The notes under the pieces are model-generated. The model saw only the letters and a program-made list of their open reading frames with translations. It searched no databases and had not been told where the DNA came from. Of a stretch of 64,000 nt of DNA, positions 37,913 through 46,618 are shown piece by piece. Positions within the stretch are counted from its first letter, which is position 1. Every line of letters begins with the position of its first letter. Source of the DNA: Symbiodinium natans (taxonomy: Eukaryota; Sar; Dinophyceae; Suessiales; Symbiodiniaceae); contig CAJNDS010001724.1 in NCBI GenBank assembly GCA_905221605.1, positions 134,001 through 198,000 on the forward strand, written 5' to 3'. Position numbers and translations under genes: made by a program.

Positions 37913-38026
37913 CCTGGGGCGCACCATGAACCCTAAAAGGTTTGCGGCCCCTTAATACCCTAATACAGATTACAGTGGTGTAGGGCATATGATCCCAATT
38001 TTAGGGGTTCACTTTTGCTCCCGAAG
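37913..38026. mobile_element. MITE family 1 copy
   Basis: CCTGGGGCGCACCATGAACC at left, GGGTTCACTTTTGCTCCCGA at right. Confidence 0.75.
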
Positions 38027-38041
38027 TTAAGCAAGAGCCCT

Positions 38042-38094
38042 ATTCTGGACCCTAAACCCTAAACCCTAAACCCTAAACCCTAAACCCTAAACCC
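38042..38094 (-). repeat. CCCTAAA array
   Basis: Six perfect units between a MITE and an exon. Confidence 0.95.
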
Positions 38095-38202
38095 GAGGAC
38101 TACCGAATCCGCCATCCGGACCTGAGCTCGTCGATGCAGCTTGGCGCCTCTGAATCGATCTGGACCTTTCTCACAAACCCCATGCAGGACCACGGACGGG
38201 GG
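38095..38202 (+). CDS. exon, acidic
   Basis: Frame EDYRIRHPDLSSSMQLGA then SESIWTFLTNPMQDHGRG. Good composition; ends in a G run. Confidence 0.5.
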
Positions 38203-38461
38203 GGGGGGCGGGCTACTTGGAGCTCCGGGTTGAACTACGATTTGCTTAAGCACCCCCCAAGAAATGTTTATATAACAATTATAACAATTTTTAGATTTTG
38301 CCTTAAGAAGGAAGAACATGTTTGTTTCTTTTCTTTTTTTTTTGGGGGGGGGGTTCGTAAGCAAGTAGTAGTTAAGGGGGTGGGGTGGGGGTTCCTCTAA
38401 CCCTAAGGCCCGAACCGGAAATGTTCGCAAGGCTTTGGGGTTTAGGGGTTCTGGATTTAGC

Positions 38462-38584
38462 CTCGAATTTGCGAAGCGTCTGTTGGTTTTTCAGGAGCAG
38501 GTGCAGGTGAAGATGCATTCGGCCTGGACCGAGACTTCCATTCCTCAGCAGGTGCGGTGGCTTCTGCTTCGTGGGTTTGCGGTC
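38462..38584 (+). CDS. exon with canonical donor
   Basis: Frame LEFAKRLLVFQEQVQVKM, HSAWTETSIPQQVRWLLL, RGFAV and a GTAAAC donor at 38585. Highly protein-like. Confidence 0.6.
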
Positions 38585-38672
38585 GTAAACCCAGAACCTA
38601 AACCCTAAACCCTAAACCCCAAACCCATATTAAAGTCCTCGCCATATGCGTTATAACAGCTGCTAGCTTGCA

Positions 38673-38980
38673 GGCAACCCTGCAGTGCAGCCAGTCTGCT
38701 TGTCACGTGTTCAAAAGCCCTCTGGGCCCTGAGCCTGTGATGCAGAAACCCAGGAGGTTTAGGGTTTAGGGTTTAGGGTTTAGGGTTTAGGGTTTAGGGT
38801 TTAGCCCAGAGAACTGTCTGTCCACATATGCACACGATGGATTTACAGCGTCCATGCGGACGCTTCGGTGGGCAAAAGGCAGGAAGGCAGGAACCCAAAT
38901 AATCACCAAGCAGTGGATCGCCTCCGCAAGCACAGCAGGCGGCAGCAAAAGCAATTTCAGACTTTTCGGGTTTAGGCTTT
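38673..38980 (+). CDS. two exons around a TTTAGGG array
   Basis: 38673-38758: TTGCAG acceptor, ATLQCSQSACHVFKSPLG then PEPVMQKPRR. 38805-38980: TTTAG acceptor from the array, ENCLSTYAHDGFTASMRT, LRWAKGRKAGTQIITKQW, IASASTAGGSKSNFRLF. Confidence 0.5.
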
Positions 38981-39105
38981 AGTCACAGTCTTTACCTTAT
39001 GCCCCCAAGCAATGCAGACTAAAAAAAAAAAAAGCAGACTTTTTGGGGTTTAGGTTTCACTCTTTAAACCGTAGACGCTAAACCCTACATCCTATAAACC
39101 CTTAG

Positions 39106-39236
39106 TCCGCGAACTACCAAAAGCACTCCAGAGAGGCGGCGTTGGGCCGGATTCTGGAGTTCTTTGCCTCGGCGGTGGTGGGCTTGACCTCCTTCTACGC
39201 AACATGCCTGGTCTTGTACCTGCTGCTGGGCTTACG
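39106..39236 (+). CDS. exon with membrane helices
   Basis: CCCTTAG acceptor; frame SANYQKHSREAALGRILE, FFASAVVGLTSFYATCLV, LYLLLGLR. Charged cytosolic segment then two hydrophobic segments. The last 26 bases are duplicated at 39289-39315. Confidence 0.6.
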
Positions 39237-39342
39237 GGTTTAGGGTTTAGGGTTTAGCCAATAAGCCCTAAAGTTGGGACCATATACCCTGGCCTTGTAC
39301 CTGCTGCTGGGCTTTGCTTAGACTTTGGGCTTAGGGCCCATG

Positions 39343-39728
39343 CCTTGCGGACCAAAGGAACCCTAAAATTGGGATCATCTACCCTAATCCCTTCCCCCAA
39401 ATATTAAACGGGGGGTCCCCCCCCCCCCCCCCTCCCCCAATAGAAATTCGAAATGTGTTTTTATTATTAGGGGGAGGTTTTTATCCAAATGCCATGTTTG
39501 GGGTCCAAAGGGTTTAGGGTCTAGGCTGGGGAGAGAGAGAGAGCTTTAGAATGTTGGTTGGCTTGCGGGTTTTGGGTGCCCTGAACCCCCCCTAATTCGG
39601 AATAGGGTTTTCAAAAGGCGGGGTCGGTTTCGGCAGGATTTTCCGGAAAGTGTTTTTAGTATTAGGGGGAGGTCTTTAATAAAAGGGGGAAGGGATTATA
39701 CTACTGGGGTTCATTGTCGTCCCCAAGG
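39343..39728. mobile_element. MITE family 1, expanded to 386 bp
   Basis: CCTTGCGGACCAAAGGAACC at left, GGTTCATTGTCGTCCCCAAGG-type right end. The centre contains an insert with two diverged copies of GTGTTTTTA.TATTAGGGGGAGG and a C run. Confidence 0.75.
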
Positions 39729-40028
39729 TAGCAGTTGGGGTTGGTGGTCGGAGTTGGACTCGACCGAACTCTCTAGTTGAATGTTCAGGTTTAGAGTTTA
39801 GGGTATTAGTAAGGTATTAGGGGGTTTAGGGACCCCAAGCTCCTGGTTCAAGAAGGGTTCACAGGGTTTACCCTAAACCCTAAACCCTAAACCCCCTTAA
39901 GCTGCTTTTAAGCGACCTTGTTTTCTAAACAGTGGAGGGAAAGGCCAAGCCAGGTCAGGGAATCCCTGACTGGAAACGCACACCCTGAAGACCTGAGTCC
40001 ATGGTGTAGTTGTTGTTTGATGGACTGA
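39729..40028 (+). CDS. two exons, unknown
   Basis: 39729-39790: AVGVGGRSWTRPNSLVEC. 39933-40028: AACAG acceptor, WRERPSQVRESLTGNAHP then EDLSPWCSCCLMD and TGA at 40026-40028. A further open frame (40010-40160) overlaps the end. Confidence 0.4.
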
Positions 40029-40185
40029 TTTGTGGATTATTGAGTGGTGATGTGGTTAGTGGTTTTGTGGATGATGGACGACGGTTGGATAGTAGGACAC
40101 CAGTCGTACCTCGTAGTCGCCCTGCGATGTGGATTCGCCCCAGCTGTGCAGGAGTGAAAAAAACCCTAAACCCGAGGGGTGGCTT

Positions 40186-40295
40186 GAGGCTGTGCATTGG
40201 CTTGTCACAGATCGCCTGCCGCCGGCAGAAGTCGACAGAGGCAAGGCCCAGCACTTCGTTGAACCCAATTTGGCCGGCTGGGCCAGCCAAATCCC
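40186..40295 (+). CDS. exon before a family 1 intron
   Basis: Frame EAVHWLVTDRLPPAEVDR, GKAQHFVEPNLAGWASQI. Ends CCC|GTGGGG. With the element removed the frame continues PWFGLRTLNV and TAA (40508-40538). Confidence 0.6.
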
Positions 40296-40508
40296 GTGGG
40301 GATGACATGAACCCTAAAAGGGTTTGTGGTTCATATACCTTACTAGGAATTCTAGTAGCAGTATATAGGGCGTCATATACCCTGGACTACCATAATTCCT
40401 ATTAAGGTATATGAACCCTAAACCCTAACCCTGAACCCTAAACCCTAAACCGTAAAGCCTAAACCCCCTAAACCCTAAACCCTGTCAGGGCTCATGCCAT
40501 CCCCAAGG
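40296..40508. mobile_element. MITE family 1 with telomere-type array inside
   Basis: Left GTGGGGATGACATGAACC, right CTCATGCCATCCCCAAG; GTGG repeated on both sides. A CCCTAAA array (40412-40490) has grown inside the right arm immediately after GAACCCTAAA of the element. Confidence 0.8.
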
Positions 40509-40732
40509 TGGTTTGGGCTAAGGACCCTCAACGTCTAACCCAACTCCTGCCTTGGACCCCTAAGGTTGTACCCTTGGGTTTTGGGTTTAGGGTTTAGGCT
40601 TTAGGCTTTAGGGTTTAGGGTTTAGGGTTCGGAGTTTCTTAAGGGAACCTCTCAGGGGTACAGCCTTTGCTGTCCGAGTCTGAACCCCAAACCCTAAACC
40701 CTAAAAACCCTAAACCCTCTGCCCTAAAGCCG

Positions 40733-40812
40733 AGCCATGAGGGGGTCTGTCTGTCACGTGGAGGCCGCTGTGCGTGTGGACGCAGACAGCAGCTTCCAGG
40801 ACCAAGGGTTTG
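40733..40812 (+). CDS. exon, acidic
   Basis: Frame AMRGSVCHVEAAVRVDAD then SSFQDQGFE directly before the 9-mer array. Confidence 0.45.
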
Positions 40813-41430
40813 AGGGTTTACAGGGTTTACAGGGTTTACAGGGTTTATAGGGTTTACAGGGTTTATAGGGTTTATTGGGTTCATAGTTTTTTCAAGGTTT
40901 TTTAGGGTTTTTTCGGGTTTATAGGGTTTGCAGGGTTTATAAAGTTTATAGGGTTTTTAGGGTTTTTCGGGTTTTTTTTCGGGTTTAAGGGTGTATAGGG
41001 TTTTAGGGTTGAGGGTTTATAGGGTTTATAGGTTTTATATTTTTTTTGTTTTTGGTTTTTCGTGTTTTTCGGGTTTATAGGGTTTGAGGGTTTATAGGGT
41101 TTGTAGGGTTTGTCGGGTTTATGGGGTTTTTAGGGATTCTAGGGTTTTTAGGGTTCTCAGGGCTTATAGGGTTTATGGGGTTTGAGGGTTTAGAGGGTTT
41201 ATAGGGTTTATAGGGTTTACAGGGTTTATAGGGGTTTTTAGGGTTTATAGGGTTTATAGGGTTTGGAGGGTTTGGAGGGTTTATAGGGTTTATAGGGTTT
41301 ATAGGGTTTACAGGATTTATAGGGTTTATAGGGTTTTTAGGGTTTTTAGGGATTCTAGGGTTTTTAGGGTTCTCAGGCTTATAGGGTTTATGGGGTTTGT
41401 AGGGTTTGAGGGGTTTGAGGGTCGGGATTC
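40813..41430 (+). repeat. degenerate 9-mer array GGGTTTATA
   Basis: About 65 units of GGGTTTATA, GGGTTTACA, GGGTTTTTA and GGGTTTGA, with one larger duplicated block (around 41110-41160 and 41340-41390). Distinct in period from the canonical 7-mer. Confidence 0.95.
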
Positions 41431-41586
41431 GGGGGTGGCTCTTTTCAATCAGGCGCTCTCATCCAGATGACGTGCACCTTCCATGCTATCTATCCATCCA
41501 TCCATCTATCTAATGTCTTGCCCTACTCGTATAAAATTGTTGTCCATTCAGGTCTTGTCTTTCCCCTTTTTTTGTTGTTCATTCAG

Positions 41587-41655
41587 GTCCGGTCTTCGTT
41601 TCAAAAAGTGAGTTGGCTCCTTCAACTGGCCAGGGTAGCGGCGCGAAGTTATGTA
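41587..41655 (+). CDS. exon, basic helical
   Basis: TTCAG acceptor; frame VRSSFQKVSWLLQLARVA then ARSYVE, ending where the TTTAGGG array begins. A GTGAGT inside is an alternative donor. Confidence 0.45.
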
Positions 41656-41740
41656 GAGGTTTAGGGTTTAGGGTTTAGGGTTTAGGGTTTAGGGTTTAGG
41701 GTTTAGGGTTTAGGGTTTAGGGTTTAGGGTTTAGGGTTTA
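41656..41740 (+). repeat. TTTAGGG array
   Basis: Twelve perfect units. Confidence 0.95.
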
Positions 41741-41748
41741 GTGTTAAG

Positions 41749-41870
41749 GCGATGCGAAGGACACCTTGGGCCAAGTGATGGCGGCCTTACCAGAAGAAAG
41801 GAGCTGGCCCCATGAGGCCCGGCCGGAGGTGTGCTGCCAGGCCTCCAGGTGTCTCGGTCTGGAGGTTCGG
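41749..41870 (+). CDS. exon between two TTTAGGG arrays
   Basis: Frame GDAKDTLGQVMAALPEER, SWPHEARPEVCCQASRCL, GLEVRG. Strong composition, about 40 codons. Confidence 0.55.
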
Positions 41871-41877
41871 GGTGTGT

Positions 41878-41960
41878 TGGGGTTTAGGGTTTAGGGTTTA
41901 GGGTTTAGGGTTTAGGGTTTAGGGTTTAGGGTTTAGGGTTTAGGGTTTAGGGTTTAGGGT
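41878..41960 (+). repeat. TTTAGGG array
   Basis: Eleven perfect units. Confidence 0.95.
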
Positions 41961-42065
41961 GCGGGGCTCAGTGTGATCGCATAGTCAGGCTTTGGGCTTT
42001 TAGGGTTTGCTGTTGAGAGAGAGAGGGTTTGCTGTTGCGTTTTTTGAACGGCGCTGGCATTTTGT

Positions 42066-42132
42066 TAATGAACCCTAAACCCTAAACCCTAAACCCTAAA
42101 CCCTAAACCCTAAACCCTAAACCCTAAACCCT
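42066..42132 (-). repeat. CCCTAAA array
   Basis: Nine perfect units; the following CCCTAG forms the acceptor of the next exon. Confidence 0.95.
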
Positions 42133-42133
42133 A

Positions 42134-42234
42134 GTGCTAGAAGTTGTATTATGGAAGCCTGAGAAACCCGAAAGCTGCCCAAGGTTGTTTGACAGCTTGG
42201 CCGTGAAGCTTTCCCTTCATGTGCTGGCCGTGGT
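42134..42234 (+). CDS. exon before a family 1 intron
   Basis: CCCTAG acceptor; frame VLEVVLWKPEKPESCPRL, FDSLAVKLSLHVLAVV. Ends GT|GATCC; a GAT follows the element as well. Confidence 0.6.
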
Positions 42235-42237
42235 GAT

Positions 42238-42514
42238 CCTTGGGGACCAAATGATTAGGGACCCAAAAAGGACATAAGCATAAGCAGTTTATAGGGATAT
42301 CCCTACCTTATTGGGCTTCATGATAAGGGGGGTTATATGAGATAAAATGATCCCTAAAACTTGGGATCATCTACCCTCTGCTACAATTCCTGTTTGAAGG
42401 AAATATGAAACCTAAGCCCTTCTTGAGATCATCTACTCTATGCTACCATAATCCCTTATATTGAGATAGATATGTACCCTAAAGCCTTTTTAGGGTTCAT
42501 GCCGCCTCTCCTAG
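42238..42514. mobile_element. MITE family 1, 277 bp, internally repeated
   Basis: CCTTGGGGACCAAATGATTA at left, GGTTCATGCCGCCTCTCCTAG at right, with inner pieces repeated (TGGGATCATCTACCCT, GATCATCTACTCTATGC). GAT lies at both borders (42235-42237 and 42515-42517). Confidence 0.8.
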
Positions 42515-42640
42515 GATGGATCTCATCACAATCTTCACCATGGCCTCCGCGCGAAGCTACTTCTTGAGCCTGGCCCTCACCTGTGTCCTTGCCCGGGCGA
42601 TGGTGCAAGAGCCTTTGCTCCATTTTGACCCGAAACCTCC
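42515..42640 (+). CDS. exon after a family 1 intron, membrane helix
   Basis: In phase with 42134: MDLITIFTMASARSYFLS, LALTCVLARAMVQEPLLH, FDP. Joined protein reads LHVLAVVMDLITIFTM, a continuous hydrophobic segment. Confidence 0.6.
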
Positions 42641-42712
42641 AAACCCCCTAAACCCTATAAACCCTAACCCCTGGCCCTAACCCCAAACCCTAAACCCTTC
42701 TGTTTTTGTAGG

Positions 42713-42842
42713 TTGCCCTACAAGGGTTTCGAGGTCGACCCTAAACCCTTGAACCCCACGCCAAAAGCACTTCCGCAATCACGTGGCTTGAAACCCCGCA
42801 GACCAAGTTCGGACCAGGGTGCGTGGGGAGATCCTTCTTGAA
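42713..42842 (+). CDS. exon with stop
   Basis: TTTGTAG acceptor; frame LPYKGFEVDP, linker, LPQSRGLKPRRPSSDQGA, WGDPS, TGA. The middle is telomere-like proline/asparagine sequence, so an intron may lie there. Confidence 0.4.
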
Positions 42843-42895
42843 ACCCGCTATTTCGCCCTAAGCCCTCAACCCTATAAACCCTCCTGACAGCGCAG

Positions 42896-42982
42896 GAGAT
42901 GTTCTACGGAAACCCGGTGAAGATCAGAGAGGCCGTCCTTCAAAGCGCACTGCGGGGTATCCTTCGCGAGGACCGGTCTCCT
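42896..42982 (+). CDS. exon, unknown
   Basis: GCGCAG acceptor; frame EMFYGNPVKIREAVLQSA then LRGILREDRS. Strong composition. Confidence 0.55.
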
Positions 42983-43131
42983 AAACCCTAAACCCTCAAC
43001 CCTAAATGCTAAACCCTAAACCCTAAACCCTAAACCCTCAACCCTCAACCCTCAACCCTAAACCCTAAACCCTAAACCCTAGACCCTAGGCCCTAGGCCC
43101 TAGACCCTAAACCCTAAACCCTAAACCCTAG

Positions 43132-43230
43132 CGTACCTCGGAAGTGCTTTTGCGTTCTTGGCCTGGAGGACCTGATGCAAGTTTTGGAGGAGACGTTGCT
43201 GCCAGATAGCGAGGGCCGGCCCTGGCACGG
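43132..43230 (+). CDS. exon, acidic
   Basis: CCCTAG acceptor; frame VPRKCFCVLGLEDLMQVL then EETLLPDSEGRPWHG. Strong composition, about 33 codons. Confidence 0.55.
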
Positions 43231-43868
43231 TTTAGGGCTTAGGGTCGGTGAAAAAGGGCTTAGGGTTTAGGGTTTAGGTTTAGGGTGAAGGGTTTAGGGT
43301 TTAGGGTTGAGGGTTGAGGGTTGAGGGTTGAGGGGTGAGGGTTTGTGAGAAAGGGGTTTACCGTTTAGGGTTTAGGGCTTACAGAGGGCTTACTGCTTAT
43401 GGTTTTTTTTTTACGGTTTTGGGCTTAGGGGCTTAGGGGCTTTCCTCAGACTGGCTAGTCCCCCAGCGGGGTTGTAGAGGGCTTGGTCTTTGCTACGAGC
43501 TTTCGGGATTAGGGTTTAGGGTTTAGGGTCTAGGGTCTAGGGTCTCACTTGGGAAAAGGTTCAGGGTTGGGGTTTCCCTTGCTATCCTGTGAATCAGGCC
43601 AGTGCGCTCAGTGCGTGTTGGGTTGCTGTTAAGTTTGGGCTTTTGCTCGTTCTCCTTCACATGGCCTGTACTTTTTGCACAGCTGATGAGCATGAGCGCC
43701 GTTAAGCTGTGTGATCTCCTGCCTTGAAATCCCGAGCCGAAATGGCTCCAAACCCTCTTCTGGGCCTGCTGCTGCATTGTCAGCTCGTGAGCCAGAGTTT
43801 AGGGTTTAGGATTTAGGGTTTAGGGTTTAGGGTTTAGAAGCCCTAGACCAGCTACTTCTCTATTTCAG

Positions 43869-43970
43869 GAGAAAGCCGTCGTGAGCGCACAGAGTCTGGC
43901 TCTGACAGCCTACAGCTTGTACTTCTGCGTGCAGGCACCGGGGTGTGCGGCAAAAGGCCCCAAACTCTGA
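43869..43970 (+). CDS. 3'-terminal exon
   Basis: TTTCAG acceptor; frame EKAVVSAQSLALTAYSLY, FCVQAPGCAAKGPKL, TGA at 43968-43970. A 94-codon minus frame overlaps but the + exon has a clean acceptor and stop. A block AEMAPNPLLGLLLHCQLV lies upstream (43738-43797). Confidence 0.55.
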   Translation, partial: EKAVVSAQSLALTAYSLYFCVQAPGCAAKGPKL

Positions 43971-44342
43971 CTCCGTGATCCCCAAAGCTCTTTTTCCTGA
44001 AGCAGACGCCGCAGCCTCGCGCCATAGTTTCCGGAAACTTAACACAAGCCCCCAAAGCAAGCATCTAGGGCGCTGGCACCTCGGACAGTAGAAGGCAGCA
44101 AAGTTGTGCTTGCGCCTCCACGCTACTCTTTCTTGTGCATGCATTGTTTTGAAGGACCCTTCTCTGCCCCCTTGGGTTTTGAGTTTAGGGTCTAGAGTTT
44201 AATTCGGGTTATACGGAAGTCTCTCTCTTTATTGGCCAGGGAAGGCCCTAAGCCACCCTAAACCCTAAACCCTAAACCCTAAGCCCTAAACCCTAAACCC
44301 TAAACCCTAAACCCTAAACCCTAAACCCTGTTCTGCTTCCAG

Positions 44343-44387
44343 GTACCGTTCCAAGCCTATGCCTTGCTCGTCAGCATCTTGGCCTGA
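44343..44387 (+). CDS. short terminal exon
   Basis: CTTCCAG acceptor; frame VPFQAYALLVSILA, TGA at 44385-44387, then a TTTAGGG array. Confidence 0.45.
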   Translation, partial: VPFQAYALLVSILA

Positions 44388-44580
44388 AGTCGCTTAGGGT
44401 TTAGGGTTTAGGGTTTAGGGTTTAGGGGTCTTCGGGCTTACAGAGGGGCGCTGGGCTGAACTTTGCCTGCGTCGGTTTAGGGTTTAGGGTTGCAGGGTTT
44501 AGGTTTTGTAGGGTTTAGGGTTTGGGGCTACAGGGTTTAGGGTTGCAGGGTTTAGGGTTTAGGGTTTAGGGTTTCGGGCC

Positions 44581-44715
44581 ACTTCCTTGTGGCGAGGCAT
44601 GGCCTTGAGCGTGTACACGGTGGGGGGCTTCCTCTACGAGCAGATCGACCTGAACCTGGTCGAAGGCGGCGAACCCAACTTGCCTGCGGCTGGGCGCGCG
44701 ATCGTCTCACTGTAG
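44581..44715 (+). CDS. 3'-terminal exon
   Basis: Frame TSLWRGMALSVYTVGGFL, YEQIDLNLVEGGEPNLPA, AGRAIVSL, TAG at 44713-44715 (44 codons). Excellent composition. Confidence 0.65.
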   Translation, partial: TSLWRGMALSVYTVGGFLYEQIDLNLVEGGEPNLPAAGRAIVSL

Positions 44716-44859
44716 AGCTGGCCTTCTTGGGCCTTTTTGGATCTTTTTTAGGTTTAGGGTTTTGGTTTTAGGGTTTAGGGTTTAGGGTTTAGGGTTTAGG
44801 GTTTAGGGTTTAGGGTTCAGGGTTTAGGGCTTAGGTTTTTTCATTCCTCTTCTGCACAG

Positions 44860-44943
44860 CGAGAAGAGAGCTTTCCCCCAGGATCACGTCCGCAATTAGC
44901 AGATGTGGTTCTCTTGGGGGTGGGTATCGCTGAGCCGATTCTA
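44860..44943 (+). CDS. exon ending at a family 1 MITE
   Basis: TGCACAG acceptor; frame REESFPPGSRPQLADVVL then LGVGIAEPIL. The MITE starts in the following codon. Confidence 0.5.
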
Positions 44944-45078
44944 CCTTGGGGGTCCAGATGAACCCTGAAAGGGTTTAGGGTTTATGGTTGATATTGCATG
45001 AACTAGGAAGCATAGTATAGTCTGTATAGTAGTATAGGGTATTTGACCCCAATTTCAGGGTTCATTTGGTCCCCAAGG
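44944..45078. mobile_element. MITE family 1 copy, TA on both sides
   Basis: CCTTGGGGGTCCAGATGAAC at left, TTCATTTGGTCCCCAAGG at right; TA at 44942-44943 and 45079-45080. The left arm contains AAAGGGTTTAGGGTTTATGG. Confidence 0.9.
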
Positions 45079-45079
45079 T

Positions 45080-45172
45080 ATGGCCTCTCTTATTTTCCGC
45101 TGTGACCTTCAGACCTCTTCTTCAGAGAAGCTGGTGGAGATGTCAGAAGAAGGATCTCTAGCACGTAGGTAG
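45080..45172 (+). CDS. exon or small ORF
   Basis: ATG immediately after the MITE: MASLIFRCDLQTSSSEKL then VEMSEEGSLARR, TAG. Composition strong. Relation to 44860 is unclear: this frame does not follow from simple excision. Confidence 0.5.
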   Translation: MASLIFRCDLQTSSSEKLVEMSEEGSLARR

Positions 45173-45226
45173 CTGGCTTCAACAAAGTTGAGCCAAGGAA
45201 TCTTAGACAACTAGACAATTTTCCAG

Positions 45227-45455
45227 CCTGGCTCGGGCATCAAAAATGTCGCTGCCGACGGGTCGCGTTTTGAGAGTCTTAAGCTTGAGAAACGGCCCCT
45301 CAACCAAACTCCAAACCCGAAGCCCCGGAAGATGAGGGATTGGCATGGCAAAAAATATGTTTCGGCTTCATCGTTCACATTGGGGATGCCTGCTGAGTGC
45401 TTCGTCCAGCTGCGTGGTGCCCAAGAAACTCTTGGCGCTGCGGGGTCCTTCCTTA
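45227..45455 (+). CDS. long exon
   Basis: TTTCCAG acceptor; 76 codons: PGSGIKNVAADGSRFESL, KLEKRPLNQTPNPKPRKM, RDWHGKKYVSASSFTLGM, PAECFVQLRGAQETLGAA. Ends at the tandem element. Folded-domain composition; family not recognised. Confidence 0.65.
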
Positions 45456-45770
45456 TAGGGACCAAGGCAACCCGAAAATTGGGATCTTGTACCTAGTGCC
45501 CTGACCCAATCAACCCGAAAATGGGGATCTTGTACCCAGTACCCTGACCCAATCAACCCGAAAATGGGGATCTTGTACCCAGTACCCTGACCAAATCAAC
45601 CCAAGAATGGGGATCCTATAGCCAGTACCCTGACCAAATGAAACCTTGAAATTGGTCTCGTATACCCGGTACCCTGGCCCTGAGATTGGGAATCGTAAAC
45701 CCGGTATCCTATATACTCTCATGCCCCATTCAGGTAGATGGACCCTGAAGCTTGCAGGGTTCAGTTAAGG
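45456..45770. mobile_element. family 1-like element with internal tandem repeats
   Basis: Begins TATAGGGACCAAGGCAACCC and ends GCAGGGTTCAGTTAAGGCC. Four tandem copies of an about 58-bp unit (AACCCGAAAATGGGGATCTT ... AGTACCCTGACCCAATC) fill the centre. Confidence 0.75.
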
Positions 45771-46061
45771 CCTAGACCCTAAACCCTAAACCCCTAAACC
45801 CTAAACCCTAAACCCTAAACCCTAAACCCTAAACCTAGGGTTGTCGCACCGCAGCTTGAGGGTACACCCCCCCCCCCCCCCCAAACAAGCAAAAAGCTCA
45901 AACTCCCGAACCCCCAGCCTCAAACCGCAAACCCCCAAGACCCAAACCCTAAACCCTAAACCCTAAACCCTAAACCCTAAACCCCAAACCTTTTTCTCAA
46001 CCCTTAACTTGTTGCTTAACCCTGACTCAAACTCTAAACCTTAAACGCTCAGCTTTTTTCT

Positions 46062-46187
46062 TCTGCCGAAGCCGTCTGGCCCAACACGTTCTATCCCAGG
46101 CCATTCCCTCCACTTGCTGGGCGGGTTCCCCCCTTAGCCCAACGTTCTACGTCCATAATGCATATCCTCAGGACTCTGGGAGGGGGT
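46062..46187 (+). CDS. exon, proline-rich
   Basis: Frame SAEAVWPNTFYPRPFPPL, AGRVPPLAQRSTSIMHIL, RTLGGG. Open for 42 codons; protein-like. Confidence 0.5.
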
Positions 46188-46189
46188 GT

Positions 46190-46295
46190 CGGGTTTCGGG
46201 TTTAGGAAGTTTAGGGCTTAGGAAGTTTAGGGTTTAGGAAGTTTAAGAAGTTTAGGAAGTTTAGGAAGTTTAGGAAGTTTAGGGTTTAGGGTTTA
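46190..46295 (+). repeat. variant array TTTAGGAAG
   Basis: About nine GTTTAGGAA units, a 9-mer variant, then canonical TTTAGGG. Confidence 0.9.
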
Positions 46296-46307
46296 GGGTT
46301 TAGAAAG

Positions 46308-46391
46308 CTTATGAACTATAATCGGGGCTCGCCTCGGATGGTTCGTATCACAAAGAGTCATGGACATGAGGAAGCGTGGTATTTGAGTGGT
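46308..46391 (+). CDS. exon split by family 3 MITE (5' half)
   Basis: AAAG acceptor; frame LMNYNRGSPRMVRITKSH then GHEEAWYLSG, 28 codons. Ends with AGTGGT, repeated at 46559. Confidence 0.55.
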
Positions 46392-46558
46392 GGCATAGGA
46401 CCCGGAGTAGGCCCTTATTCCCCTTCTTGTAGGGATTAGGGTTTAGGGCTAGGACCCAGAGTAGGCCCTTATTTCCTTGTTTTAGGGTTGGGGGTTCCCG
46501 TATACCCCTTGAAACCAAAAAGGCCACCCTTTTTTATTCCTAGGTTACTCCTGGGTCT
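46392..46558. mobile_element. MITE family 3 with 6-bp direct repeat
   Basis: Left end AGGACCCGGAGTAGGCCC, a second left end at 46442, right end TTACTCCTGGGTCT; AGTGGT at 46386-46391 and 46559-46564. Excision rejoins the frame as AWYLSGSNLRQAHSNALW. Confidence 0.8.
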
Positions 46559-46564
46559 AGTGGT

Positions 46565-46618
46565 TCTAATTTAAGGCAAGCTCATTCCAATGCGCTGTGG
46601 CGGAACCCCCAACCCTAA
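46565..46618 (+). CDS. exon split by family 3 MITE (3' half)
   Basis: SNLRQAHSNALWRNPQP and TAA, in phase with 46308-46391. Confidence 0.5.
   Translation, partial: SNLRQAHSNALWRNPQP

Noticed and set aside
40639-40884. Frames ending in NPVNPINP, NPKP or GFRVWGLGFRV peptides, here and throughout
   Set aside because: These peptides are the translated telomere-type unit in one of its frames and mark repeat, not protein.
44860-45172. Family 1 copy at 44944 as an intron
   Set aside because: Removal with one TA gives an open frame (PILWPLLFSAVTF), but the downstream frame starting at ATG 45080 looks more protein-like and is not in phase, and no GA/GC/GT-AG border fits. Left unresolved.
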